Assembly: GCA_963839815.1 (NCBI GenBank)
Contig: CAWIWF010000008.1
Coordinates: 186,001-250,000, forward strand
Direction of reading: 5' to 3'
Source: JACVRM01 sp963839815
GTDB lineage: Bacteria; Actinomycetota; Thermoleophilia; Gaiellales; Gaiellaceae
Length of the DNA stretch: 64,000 bases
Shown: positions 9,900 to 18,598 of the stretch, piece by piece
Layout of the letters: every line of letters begins with the position of its first letter
Position numbering within the stretch: position 1 is the stretch's first letter
The notes under the pieces: model-generated
What the model was told of the DNA's origin: nothing
What the model saw: the letters and a program-made list of their open reading frames with translations, nothing else
Database searches by the model: none
Program-made: the position numbers and the translations under genes

Positions 9900-11090
9900 A
9901 TGCCGCCGCTCCTCTCGCTCGCGGAGGCTCTCGACGCGGTCCTCGGGCGCGTCGTGCCGCTGGAGGCCGAGGAGGTCGCGCTGGGCCACGCCGGCGGGCG
10001 CATCCTGCTCGAGGACGCGCAGGCCGGAGTCGACCTACCACCCTTTGCGAGCTCGGCGATGGACGGGTACGCCCTCCGTGCGGCCGATACGCCGGGAACG
10101 CTGCCCGTGGTCGAGCGGATCGCGGCGGGGCGACCCGCGTCGCGCCCTCTCGAGCCGGGCGAGGCCATGGCGATCGCGACCGGCGGCGCCGTGCCGGAGG
10201 GCGCCGACGCCGTGGTCCCGATCGAGGTCGTCCGCGAGCAGGACGGTGTGCTGGAGGTGCCCGACGCCGCAGGTGCGGGTGCGCACGTGCGCCCGCGAGC
10301 AGGCGACGTGCGTCGCGGCGACACCCTTGTCGCTGCGGGCACGCGGCTCGGCCCGGCGCAGCTCGCCGCGCTCGCGGCCGGGGGCGTGCCCTTCGCGACC
10401 GTCTCCCGCCGCCCCCGCGTCGCCGTGCTGGCGACGGGAAGCGAGCTCCGCCAGCCCGGCAGCGAGCTCGCGCCGGGGCAGATCTACGATGCGAACGGCG
10501 TCATGCTCGTCGCCCAGAGCGAGACCGCAGGGGCGGTCGCCGAGCGCCTCGCGCCCGTCGACGACGAGCCCGAGGCGCACCGGGAGGCCCTGGCTCGCGG
10601 CCTGGAGCGCGACGTGCTCGTCTCCTCCGGCGGCGTGTCCGTCGGGCCGCACGACCTCGTTCGCGGCGTCGGCGCCGAGCTCGGTGTCGAGGAGGTCTTC
10701 TGGGGCATCGCGATGAAGCCGGGCAAGCCGCTCTGGTTCGGGGTCCGCGGCCGGACGCTCGTCTTCGGCCTCCCGGGCAACCCGGTGTCGTCGCTCGTCT
10801 GCTTCGAGCTCTTCGTGCGACCCGCGCTGCTCGCGCTGCAGGGTGCGGCCGAGCCGCGGCCGGCCTACGGCCGGGGGACGCTGACGCGTGCCGTGCGCCG
10901 CAACGAGGCCCGTGACGAGCTGGTGCGTGCGCGCCACAGGGTGCGCGATGGCGGGGTCGAGCTCGAGCCCGTCACGGGCCAGGAGTCCCACATGATCGCC
11001 CGGGCTGCGGCCGCCAACGCACTGGTGCTCGTCGCCCGCGGCGACGGTGACGCCGCCGCGGGCGAGAGCCTTCCGTATCTGCCGCTCTGA
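9900..11090 (+). CDS. moeA: molybdopterin molybdenumtransferase
   Basis: Inserts molybdate into adenylylated molybdopterin, the last step of molybdenum cofactor synthesis. 396 residues, full length. It shows the N-terminal PFASSAMDGYALRA (about residues 48-61), IATGGAVPEGADAVVPIE (about 96-113), the MoCF-binding-domain motifs VLATGSEL and DANGVMLVA, the SSGGVSVGPHD loop and KPGKPLWFG, then the C-terminal beta domain. The ATG follows the lysE-type stop by one base. No other moa/moe genes lie in the window. Confidence 0.95.
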   Translation: MPPLLSLAEALDAVLGRVVPLEAEEVALGHAGGRILLEDAQAGVDLPPFASSAMDGYALRAADTPGTLPVVERIAAGRPASRPLEPGEAMAIATGGAVPEGADAVVPIEVVREQDGVLEVPDAAGAGAHVRPRAGDVRRGDTLVAAGTRLGPAQLAALAAGGVPFATVSRRPRVAVLATGSELRQPGSELAPGQIYDANGVMLVAQSETAGAVAERLAPVDDEPEAHREALARGLERDVLVSSGGVSVGPHDLVRGVGAELGVEEVFWGIAMKPGKPLWFGVRGRTLVFGLPGNPVSSLVCFELFVRPALLALQGAAEPRPAYGRGTLTRAVRRNEARDELVRARHRVRDGGVELEPVTGQESHMIARAAAANALVLVARGDGDAAAGESLPYLPL

Positions 11091-11097
11091 GCGGTCG

Positions 11098-12284
11098 TTA
11101 CTTGCGCATCCGGCGGTACGTGTTGAACGACGGCTTGCGCTTGCCGCTCGCGGTCAGGAGCCCCGACTGCCAGCCGCCGAGCGCGCGCTGATCCCGCAGC
11201 AGGAACCAGAGCATCATGTCGATGCGCGGATGCTTGCGAGCGATCTGATGCGCCTGGGCGAGGTAGCGCGACTGGTTCTTCAGCGTCACGCCGAAGCGCC
11301 GGTCCGGCGGGCGCGTCTGGTAGCCGTACTCGGTGATCCAGATGCGCTTGCGGCCGTAGAGCCGGGTGACCTCCTTGACGAGGTCGTTGATGTTCCCGAG
11401 CACGACCGGCGGCGCGATCCGGCCGCGCTTGCCGCGGTTCGTCTTCGGCTTCGAGTACGGGGTCTCGCGGGGCGAGCTGTAGTACGGATGGTGGGCGTAC
11501 GCGTCGAAGCGGCGGAGCTTCGCCTTCTTGAGCGCCCGCAGAAAAGGAATCGGCCCGATCGACGCGCGCTTGGTCTTCGGATTGTTGTTGCCACGCGGGG
11601 CCGTGACGCCGCACGCGACCTTCTCGCCACGGATCAGCGTCGCCTTGACACCGGTGTAGACCGCGTTGCAGATGCGCGCGTAGTCCCACGGGCTCTGCGC
11701 CACCCAGCGGCGCTTGGCGCCCTTGCCCTTGCGCACGTACTGCGGCGAGAGGAACACGGGGTTGTTGGGCTCGTTCCAGGCGAGCCAGTGCCGCACCGCG
11801 GGGAGCGGCCGCTCGACCGTGCTCGGATCGCCGTCGTCGACGACGTAGGAGCCGCTGTAGCGCTTGGCTGCGGCGTAGGCAAAGTTGCGGAGGTCTCGCG
11901 CTAGGCGGGGGGCTCGGTTCAGCTTCCCGCCCCGGTTCGCCCACGGCGGCGTGCCGTAGATCGAGAAGACCACCTTGATCCCGTTGTCTCGTGCCATCTG
12001 CACCATGCGGTCGTACGCGTACCAGTCGTACTTGGGGTCGGCCGGGTTCGTCGGCTTGGCGGGACGGCCCTTGCGGGCGACGCCGGCGGGACCGCCCAGT
12101 AGAGCGACGAGCGGATCACCTTCACGCGCAGCGTCTTGAGCAGCGGGAAGGACCGGTCGGGATAGCCCAGCGTCTCGGTCTCGTCGAACAGCCCGACGAG
12201 CATGCCGCGGGCCGCGATCGCAGAGCCGGGGATGAGCGCCGCAGCGCACGAAAAGATGGCTGTGAGCAGCAGGAACCTCTTCAT
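11098..12284 (-). CDS. secreted glycoside hydrolase, clan GH-A type, one frameshift
   Basis: About 395 residues. An N-terminal signal peptide (KRFLLLTAIFSCAAALIPGSAIAA) leads into a TIM-barrel glycosidase. WNEPNNP carries the likely acid/base Glu after strand 4, and WITEYGYQT carries the likely nucleophile Glu after strand 7, as in GH5/GH39-like enzymes. Other barrel segments are KVVFSIYGTPPWANRGG and DAYAHHPYYSS. A single missing G in a G run near 12095 (LYWGGPAGVA is expected) splits the frame and looks like a homopolymer error. Substrate unknown. It is convergent with moeA, 7 bases apart. Confidence 0.8.
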
Positions 12285-12441
12285 CGGCCTCCTCGGAGAT
12301 GGGGAACGCGTTCAGGGGGTCAGACGGGGTGCTCTCCAGGTTGTTGCCTCGCTAAGCCCGGCTTTACAGAGTCTGAACAGGCCGGCGTGGAACTCGGCGC
12401 GGCGGGTAGAGGTAAGGCAGACAGTCGACTCGGAGGTGCTC

Positions 12442-12624
12442 GTGAACCGGATGTTCCGCAGAATGCAGCGCTTCGGCAAGCGCCACTCCGCACGCCGCTC
12501 GAGGGGGCTCGCCCCCGACACGTCCGCCTCGCTGCAGGACGCGAGCAGGCCGCCGGACGTCGCCGACCCACGGGCGAAGAGCCAGGGCCACGGCAAGGTC
12601 ACCGCGGACAAGTGGAACCAGTAG
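12442..12624 (+). CDS. small basic protein (60 aa)
   Basis: Not recognised. The GTG at 12442 has a good ribosome-binding site (GGAGG, 5 bases upstream). The product begins NRMFRRMQRFGKRHSARRS, very basic and amphipathic, and ends GHGKVTADKWNQ. No membrane segment. The Arg-rich N-terminus could bind nucleic acid or membrane. It is divergent from the glycosidase and followed by about 210 bases without a convincing gene, containing a short hairpin CTGTCC/GGACAG around 12724-12734. Confidence 0.5.
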   Translation: MNRMFRRMQRFGKRHSARRSRGLAPDTSASLQDASRPPDVADPRAKSQGHGKVTADKWNQ

Positions 12625-12835
12625 CGCGGTAGCGCCCAGGCGTCCGCGAGCGCGCGCCAACTAGGGGTCGCGAGGGTGCGCGCGTCCGTTGGTCGTCACG
12701 CGCCCGGTTTCGGATGACTGTCCCGAGTGGACAGGTCCGAAAGAGCGACTAGCGGCGCCTCCTCCGGCTGTTTACCATGGAGGCAACTACCACACCGCCA
12801 GGCGCGCGCCGACGGACGACCGAAGGGAGGGATGC

Positions 12836-14269
12836 ATGTCAGGTAGACGACCTGCTCATGGTCGACGACTCGACGCAGCGCTCCGGATGCCCGTTCGTGC
12901 CGGGGCCCTGCTCGGTGGAGCGGCCGGGCTCGTGCTCGCAGTCGCGCTCGTCCTGGTGGGCGGAACCGGCCGCGGCCAGGCCGATCACACCCCGGCGGGC
13001 CGGGGATCGCCCCCTCCGCTGCTCGACGTCGCGCACACACCGCCGCTCTTGACGGTGCCCGGCGAGCCGGTGGAGCTTCGCTACGACATCTACTGCCCAC
13101 CGCCCACCGGCGCCCGCTCGGACGCATGTGACGCGGCGGGAACCGTCTTCGTGCGTGCCGGCGCCTCTGGCCCGTTCGCGGCGCAGGAGCTGGCGCTCGA
13201 TCGCCGGGCGGCCGAGGGACGCTACGTCGCGCGGGTCCCGGCCGCGATCGCCGGCGCGGCCGCAGGGTTCTCCTACTACGCCGTGCTGCGCGACCGTGCG
13301 ACGGGGGCGAGCCTCACGCACCCGAGCGGCGGCGTCGCGGCTCCGCTCCGGAGCCTGCCGCTCGGAGACGCGGTGGCCATCGATCTCGGGCAGCACGTCT
13401 TCGGACGAGCGCGCGGCACGACCCAGCGCGTGCTCGGCGCGGTCTGGGGCGACGGCGACGGGGCCGCCGGGCTCGAAGGCGGGCCCGAGACGCAGCCGAT
13501 CGGCCCGTCGTCGTTCGACGTGGCCGCGGACGGAACTGTCGTCCTCCTCGACCAGGTGCACCGCCGGGCGCTTCGCGTTCGGCCCGGTGGCGGTCGCCAG
13601 GTGGTTCCGCTAGCGGTCAACGGCACGATCGCCGACCTCGCCGTGGAGGACGACGGCAGGCTCTGGGTGCTCGAGACGGCCGGTGTCTCGGCCCCGCTCC
13701 TGCGCGGCTTCACGCCGGCCGGTGCGCCGGCGGCGACCGTGCCGCTGGTCGATCGCACCGCCTCGCAGGTGCGGGTCGCCGCCGGGGGGCCCGTGGTCAA
13801 GCAGTACCCGTCGGAGCAGTGGCTGCCGGCCGCGAGCCCCTCAGGGTCGCCGCTCGGAGCCGCCGTGCAGCGCGCCGGCGGCCGGGTGGCGCAGCCGAGC
13901 GAGGGAGGTTCGGGCGTGGTCGTGCTGCGCACCGGCGACGAGCTGCGGCTCGCCCTCACGACGGCTGCGGGCGTCACGAGCTCCTGGCGGGTCACGAGTC
14001 GGACGCCGCTCGCCGAGGTGCAGCTCGCAGCGCCGGTCGGCGACGGCGTGCTGGCCGTCGTGCGCGTCTTTGCCGGCGGCCGGGACGAGTTCGTCGTGTT
14101 GCGGCTCGGGCCGGAAGGACTGCGGGAGCGGTTCTCGATCGACTCCGCCGACTGGGCGGAGACGGCCCCGCTCTCCCGCTTCCGCCTCCGCGGGAGCTCG
14201 CTCTACCAGCTCGGCTCGACGCCGGCGGGTGTCCACGTCGACCGCTTCGACCTGGAGGTGACCTCATGA
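12836..14269 (+). CDS. membrane-anchored or secreted protein with propeller-like domain (477 aa)
   Basis: The ATG at 12836 follows GGAGGGATGC. An N-terminal basic stretch and one hydrophobic segment (about residues 21-42, LLGGAAGLVLAVALVLVGG) form a signal anchor. The body has an Ig-like front part (VPGEPVELRYDIYCPPP) with three Cys. It then has repeated short blocks such as SFDVAADGTVVLLDQVHRRA and ADLAVEDDGRLWVLETAG, typical of beta-propeller blades (NHL/SMP-30 style). Function is unknown. It overlaps the next gene by ATGA and begins a three-gene secreted-protein operon. Confidence 0.75.
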   Translation: MSGRRPAHGRRLDAALRMPVRAGALLGGAAGLVLAVALVLVGGTGRGQADHTPAGRGSPPPLLDVAHTPPLLTVPGEPVELRYDIYCPPPTGARSDACDAAGTVFVRAGASGPFAAQELALDRRAAEGRYVARVPAAIAGAAAGFSYYAVLRDRATGASLTHPSGGVAAPLRSLPLGDAVAIDLGQHVFGRARGTTQRVLGAVWGDGDGAAGLEGGPETQPIGPSSFDVAADGTVVLLDQVHRRALRVRPGGGRQVVPLAVNGTIADLAVEDDGRLWVLETAGVSAPLLRGFTPAGAPAATVPLVDRTASQVRVAAGGPVVKQYPSEQWLPAASPSGSPLGAAVQRAGGRVAQPSEGGSGVVVLRTGDELRLALTTAAGVTSSWRVTSRTPLAEVQLAAPVGDGVLAVVRVFAGGRDEFVVLRLGPEGLRERFSIDSADWAETAPLSRFRLRGSSLYQLGSTPAGVHVDRFDLEVTS

Positions 14270-14901
14270 CCGGGAGGCGCAGCGTCCTCGCTGCCTGCGC
14301 TGCCGCCGTCGTCACTACGGCGGCGCTCGCCGCCACGGGCGCCGGTTGGGCGTACCACACCAACTTCGTCGGCAACACCTGCAACTCCAACGCACCCCAG
14401 TACACGTCGTACTTCACGCGCGACGGCTCCATCGACGTTGCCCTCCGGGCGCGTTGGGAGGGGTACCAGTGGGGCGGCGGGTGCTGGAACAACAACGACG
14501 TCGACGACGCGCCGGGCGACCCGCAGCAGGATCCGAACACCCGGGGCGAGGGCGGGGACTGCTCGGGCTTCACGTTCAAGGTGTGGCGAGAGTCGGAGAA
14601 CACGTCCGACAAAGGCGCATGGCAGTGGAACATGCTCCGCTTCGTGCACGGCCCGTACACGTCGCAGAGCTTCATGGTCGGCGCCGGCGAGCCCAACGTG
14701 ACCTACGCCAAGAGCGGCCTGATCCGCATGGACGCGCTGGCGAGCTCGTACCACGTCGGGATGATCTACGCGAAGAACGCGGACGGCACCGATCAGATCG
14801 TCGAAGCCAAGGGCGAGGCGTACGGCACGAACATCTGGACGCGCACGTACCGCGGCAGCTCGGACTACGGAGGTGTGAGACGGCTCGGCTGGGACGCCTA
14901 G
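14266..14901 (+). CDS. secreted NlpC/P60-like protein (211 aa)
   Basis: A signal peptide (SVLAACAAAVVTTAALAATGA, residues 6-26) leads a mature domain with GGDCSGFTFKVWRES (Cys near residue 104) and SSYHVGMIYAKN (His near 161). These are the Cys and His positions of an NlpC/P60 papain-like fold, which usually cuts peptidoglycan peptides or acts as an amidase. The region between is richer in Asn/Tyr/Trp than usual, so it may be a divergent member. Start ATG overlaps the upstream stop. Confidence 0.65.
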   Translation: MTGRRSVLAACAAAVVTTAALAATGAGWAYHTNFVGNTCNSNAPQYTSYFTRDGSIDVALRARWEGYQWGGGCWNNNDVDDAPGDPQQDPNTRGEGGDCSGFTFKVWRESENTSDKGAWQWNMLRFVHGPYTSQSFMVGAGEPNVTYAKSGLIRMDALASSYHVGMIYAKNADGTDQIVEAKGEAYGTNIWTRTYRGSSDYGGVRRLGWDA

Positions 14902-15584
14902 CCGAGGCTGGCCGGTGGCGGCGCGTCGGCGCCGCCACCGTGCTGCTGCCGCTCCTGGCCGGGTGCGCCGGCGGCGGTGCGGACGCCCCTTCGCGCCTGT
15001 ACGACGGGGCGCGTCCTGCCCCGGTGCCGGGCGTGCTCGACGGGCTCGACAACGCGGTGATGACGACCGTCCGATCGCTCCCGCGCGGGGCGCCGGCGGT
15101 CCGCGCGTGCGCCGAGCGCTTTCGCGGCGTCCGCGCCGATGGGGGCGTCGCGGTCGTCCGGACCGGCGTCGACGGGGGCAGCATCACGTTCGCGGTCGGC
15201 CCGCTCGTCTACGCCTGCGACTCGGCGGCTCGCTCGCTGGAGCCTGGGCCCGGGCCCGACGGCGATCGGTGCGGGGCTTCGGCGGGCAAGCGCATCGGAG
15301 GCCGGCTCGCCGACCGCCGGCTGCAGCTGGCGGGCTGCGTCGACCGGGACGAGCGAACCGTCGCGTTCCTCTGGGTCGACCCCGCGGCCCGGGCACGCTG
15401 GCTCGCCGTCGAGCGCGACGGCTGGACCGAGGTCGCCGACGTCCGGTCGGGGTTGCCGGTGCGGATCGCGACCGTCGACGGGGTCGACCAGGCCCGGGCG
15501 TCGGTGCGCCTGCGCGTGAGCCACTACGGGGCCGACGGCGAGCAGGTCCGCTCCGAGGAGCTCGAGGTGCGCGTGGCCGGGTGA
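14889..15584 (+). CDS. putative lipoprotein (about 231 aa)
   Basis: A lipobox LLPLLAGC follows a basic, hydrophobic N-terminus (GRWRRVGAATVLLPLLAGCAGG), so the protein is probably a membrane-anchored lipoprotein. The start is unclear: no ATG or GTG gives a proper n-region. CTG 14889 gives a normal signal peptide, whereas GTG 14940 leaves only about nine residues before the Cys. The mature part has paired Cys (YACDS, DRCGAS, LAGCVDRDE) but no domain I recognise. It is the third gene of the operon and is convergent with the membrane-protein block that follows 7 bases later. Confidence 0.6.
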   Translation: MGRLAEAGRWRRVGAATVLLPLLAGCAGGGADAPSRLYDGARPAPVPGVLDGLDNAVMTTVRSLPRGAPAVRACAERFRGVRADGGVAVVRTGVDGGSITFAVGPLVYACDSAARSLEPGPGPDGDRCGASAGKRIGGRLADRRLQLAGCVDRDERTVAFLWVDPAARARWLAVERDGWTEVADVRSGLPVRIATVDGVDQARASVRLRVSHYGADGEQVRSEELEVRVAG

Positions 15585-15591
15585 GCCCGCG

Positions 15592-16131
15592 TCAGTGGCC
15601 GTGCTGGCCCGATGCCTGCAGCGCGACGAGCACGACGAAGGCGACCAGCAGCACGTAGACCGGGGCCAGCGCGCGCCGCTCGCCGGCGAGCTCGGGCGCG
15701 GGCGCGATCGAGAGGGCGACCACGATGCCAGCCGCCTCAACGACCTTGGTGGTGACGCCGATCGGGTCGAGCAGATCCTCGGTGAAGACGAGGTAGGCGA
15801 CGAGCTGTCCGGCGAAGATCCCGGCCGCGGCCCGCGGGGGCCAGACGCTGCCGGGCCGCAGGCCGAGAGCGAGCGCGACGGCGCCGAGGGCGACAGCTGC
15901 CGCCGCGAACGAGACGGGGAGAAGCAGGACGTCGTCGAGATGCGCCGGCACGAGCCCTGCGTGAATGCCGCCGCTGAAGGCGACGGCCCCCATCAGCACC
16001 AGGTGGGCCGCGAGCGGCCGAGCGCGGATGCCGTCTGCGATGCGGGTGCCGCTCGCCCGCAGCCGTCGCTCGTGACGCTCTCGCGCCCCCGCGGGCGGTG
16101 CGGTGCTGGCACGCTGCGAGGGCAGCGCCAT
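15592..16131 (-). CDS. hypothetical membrane protein, about five TM helices (179 aa)
   Basis: After a basic 40-residue cytoplasmic head there are about five hydrophobic helices: VLMGAVAFSGGIHAGLVPAH, VLLLPVSFAAAAVALGAVAL, IFAGQLVAYLVF, AAGIVVALSI and VYVLLVAFVVLVAL. His residues lie at helix edges (GGIHAGLVPAH) and in the C-terminal GQHGH. Such His placement in a cupredoxin-containing block invites a metal role, but nothing proves it. It is the last gene of the minus-strand unit 18564-15592. Family not recognised. Confidence 0.65.
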   Translation of the reverse strand: MALPSQRASTAPPAGARERHERRLRASGTRIADGIRARPLAAHLVLMGAVAFSGGIHAGLVPAHLDDVLLLPVSFAAAAVALGAVALALGLRPGSVWPPRAAAGIFAGQLVAYLVFTEDLLDPIGVTTKVVEAAGIVVALSIAPAPELAGERRALAPVYVLLVAFVVLVALQASGQHGH

Positions 16132-16178
16132 GCGGCCAGGGTAGCCCGGCGCCGCTCCACCCTCCAGGGCTCGCGCGC

Positions 16179-17558
16179 TCAGCCCTGCGACAGCACCCAG
16201 AGGCCGCCGACGGTGTAGACGACCATCAAGGCGAGCATCGCGTACTGCGAGCGGACGGCCGCGCCCCGGTCGGTGAACAGCGTCACCGCGCGGTCGTGCG
16301 CGATCGCGAGCCCCGCGACGTGGCCGCCGACGAGCGCGGCGACCTGCACGTACCAGATCGTCTCCGGCGACAGCACCGTCAGGTTGGGAGCGAAGGTCGC
16401 TGTCCCGAACAGATCCCAGCCTCTGCCGAGCGGGTCGGACACGAGCCGGATCGCGAACTGCCCCTGGATCACGAACAGCGAGAAGTAGTGGGCGACCAGG
16501 TAGACGAACGCGATCGGGATCAGGCTGGGCAGGAACTCGGCGACGAGGGGCCGCGGTGACTGCGACGCCTGGCGCATCAGCACGGCCGTGCCCACGTAGA
16601 CGACTGTCACGAACAGGACGATGCCGACGAGCCCGGCGAGGTTGACGAGCATGCCGATCCGGTCGACCTGCTCCGGGTGCTCGACCAGGTAGGGCCGCTG
16701 GATGCGCGCGAGCAGGTCCTGCCAGACGCGCGTGCGGCTGAACCCGTCGAACCCGACCGACCCGAGCATGACGGCGACGACGGCGAGCGCGCCCGGCTCG
16801 CGCTCGGCGCCGGCGAGCCCCGTGAACGGCCAGCGCAGCGCCAGCCGGCGACCCTCGACGACGTGGAGCGGCGCCATCCGCGCGAGGTAGGAGAAGGCGA
16901 CCGCGAACCCCTCGCCCTTGCGGTGCCACGCCTCGCGCCCGAAGACGCCGTACCCGAGCAGCGCGACGTACGTGTAGATCGCCATCGCCACCGCCAGCGC
17001 GCGCGGCGACGCCGGCTCCGTATAGGTCAGCTCGAGCGTGACGAACGCGAACAACGTCACCGCCCCGGGCCAGCGGCCGAGCCGCTCCGGGTACGGGATC
17101 AACGGCCTCGGCGACAGGTGCGCCCGATCGGCGACCCAGACGAACCCGTCGGCGATCGCCCGCCACGGGCTGAGCACGCGCCAGACGTCGCCGAAGAGCA
17201 CCGACAGCAGGGGCACTCCGAGCCAGAAGACCACGTAGATCCACGTCGGCGCGAGGTTCCGGAAGCTGGACGTGTCCCCGAGCAGCGCGGCCGCGAAGAC
17301 GACCGCGAAGATGGCCACGGACGCGAGCTGGACGGCGACCCGCAGCGGCGTCGAGAGCAGCACGCGGCTGAGCGCCTCGGTCGGCCGGCCCCGGGCGTGC
17401 CGCTGGAGCAGTGGCCGCTTCCAGAGCGCCCCCAGCAGGACGAACGAGACGACCAGGACGACGGACGAGCCGGTGTAGAAGACCTTCTCCGGCACCGGCA
17501 GGTCGCGGATGCCTCCGAAGCCGTGCGCGAGCGGCAGGAGGATCTCCGCGGCCGTCAC
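16179..17558 (-). CDS. large polytopic membrane protein (459 aa), uncharacterised
   Basis: About ten hydrophobic helices. It opens LLPLAHGFGGIRDLPVPEKV, followed by SSVVLVVSFVLLGALWKRPLL and later FGDVWRVLSPWRAIADGF, LELTYTEPASP and GMLVNLAGLVGIVLFVTVVY. I do not recognise the function. I recall similar proteins carrying a database label of fenitrothion hydrolase, which I would not trust. The GTG start overlaps the stop of the cupredoxin lipoprotein (GTGA), so the two are coupled. That makes a joint envelope role, possibly with copper, the best inference. Confidence 0.7.
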   Translation of the reverse strand: MTAAEILLPLAHGFGGIRDLPVPEKVFYTGSSVVLVVSFVLLGALWKRPLLQRHARGRPTEALSRVLLSTPLRVAVQLASVAIFAVVFAAALLGDTSSFRNLAPTWIYVVFWLGVPLLSVLFGDVWRVLSPWRAIADGFVWVADRAHLSPRPLIPYPERLGRWPGAVTLFAFVTLELTYTEPASPRALAVAMAIYTYVALLGYGVFGREAWHRKGEGFAVAFSYLARMAPLHVVEGRRLALRWPFTGLAGAEREPGALAVVAVMLGSVGFDGFSRTRVWQDLLARIQRPYLVEHPEQVDRIGMLVNLAGLVGIVLFVTVVYVGTAVLMRQASQSPRPLVAEFLPSLIPIAFVYLVAHYFSLFVIQGQFAIRLVSDPLGRGWDLFGTATFAPNLTVLSPETIWYVQVAALVGGHVAGLAIAHDRAVTLFTDRGAAVRSQYAMLALMVVYTVGGLWVLSQG

Positions 17559-17995
17559 GAGACCGTGATCTCCGCGAGCAGCACGTGCCGCTCCTCCAGC
17601 TCGACCTCGAAGCGCCCCGGGATCGTGGCGCGGAAGGGGATGCGCACGCTGCCCCCGGCGGCGACCGGCTTTGCGATGTCGTACCCGTGCAGGTGCACCT
17701 CGTCGGCCACGTCGCTCCGCACGACGATGACAACGCGGTCGCCGCGCTCGACCTTCGGCCGTGCGATGCCGCCCCTGGGCGAGGCGCCGACCAGCGTGAT
17801 GCTCACCGTTGTGGAGGCCGGCTCGGGCGTCGTCGCCGGGGTCGTGGTCGTCTCCTGCGTCGTGGTGGTGGTCGCCGCGGTCGTGCTCGGTTGCGTCGCC
17901 GTGGGGTCGGCGTCGGTCGCAGAGGCGCCGTCGTCGCCGCCGCAGCCAGCCGCGAGCACGGCCAGCGCGAGAGCAAGGATCGGTGTGAGCTTCAT
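17555..17995 (-). CDS. cupredoxin-domain lipoprotein (146 aa)
   Basis: The signal LALALAVLAAGC gives a lipidated Cys. A Thr-rich linker (residues about 28-60) leads to a beta-sandwich with DEVHLHGYD and, near the C-terminus, ERHVLLAEITV, the layout of bacterial cupredoxin-like domains that end in a strand with His. It lacks the Cys and Met ligands of a blue type 1 site, so if it binds copper it should be by the His residues. It lies between two membrane protein genes in one transcription unit. Confidence 0.75.
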   Translation of the reverse strand: MKLTPILALALAVLAAGCGGDDGASATDADPTATQPSTTAATTTTTQETTTTPATTPEPASTTVSITLVGASPRGGIARPKVERGDRVVIVVRSDVADEVHLHGYDIAKPVAAGGSVRIPFRATIPGRFEVELEERHVLLAEITVS

Positions 17996-18045
17996 CGTGA
18001 TTCTCCGTTCGTCGTCGTGCGCGGCCTGCCTGCGGCCGCCCGGGC

Positions 18046-18564
18046 TCAGACGGCGAGCGGTGGACCGCGCGGCCGGTGCGCCGAGGGCGGCCGGACGGGA
18101 GGAGGCGCACCGGGCCGGCGGGCGCGACGAGTGGGCTTGAGGCACTCGACGAGTGAAGCGAGCCCGCGGCGGCCGACCACGCGCAGCAGCAGGCGCGCGA
18201 GGATCCAGACGAGGAGCGCCACCGGCAGCTGCAGCGCCAGGCCGAGGAGGAACACGGGCTGCCCGACCAGCACGGGCAGCGAGCCGTCGTGCGCGAGCCG
18301 CTCGAGATGCTCCTGGACGACGAAGCCGGCCACCGCCACGGCGGGGAACGGCCAGGCGGCGAGCCGGGCGTCCTGCTCGACCAGGCTCGCGCCGACGAGC
18401 CCGAGCACGAGCAGCAGCACCAGGAGGCGCGGCAGGTGCGCCAGGTACCCGTGCAGGTCGTCGCCCGCGATGCCGACGGCCCTGTAGGCGAGCGCGTGGC
18501 CTGCGAGCGTCCCCGCGGCCGCGAGCGGCAGGGTCAGGAGCCACGGACGCAGCGACCGAAGCAC
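18046..18564 (-). CDS. hypothetical membrane protein (172 aa)
   Basis: About four hydrophobic helices (LLTLPLAAAGTLAGHALAYR, LLVLLLVLGLVGASLV, FPAVAVAGFVVQEHLERL, LLGLALQLPVALLVWILARLL). A Pro/Arg-rich cytoplasmic tail ends HRPRGPPLAV. His residues sit at GHALAYR and VQEHLERL. It probably heads the four-gene unit down to 15592, separated by 50 bases from the cupredoxin gene. Family not recognised. Confidence 0.65.
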   Translation of the reverse strand: MLRSLRPWLLTLPLAAAGTLAGHALAYRAVGIAGDDLHGYLAHLPRLLVLLLVLGLVGASLVEQDARLAAWPFPAVAVAGFVVQEHLERLAHDGSLPVLVGQPVFLLGLALQLPVALLVWILARLLLRVVGRRGLASLVECLKPTRRARRPGAPPPVRPPSAHRPRGPPLAV

Positions 18565-18598
18565 GCCCCCATGGTGCCAGCGCGGGTCTCCCGCGTCG

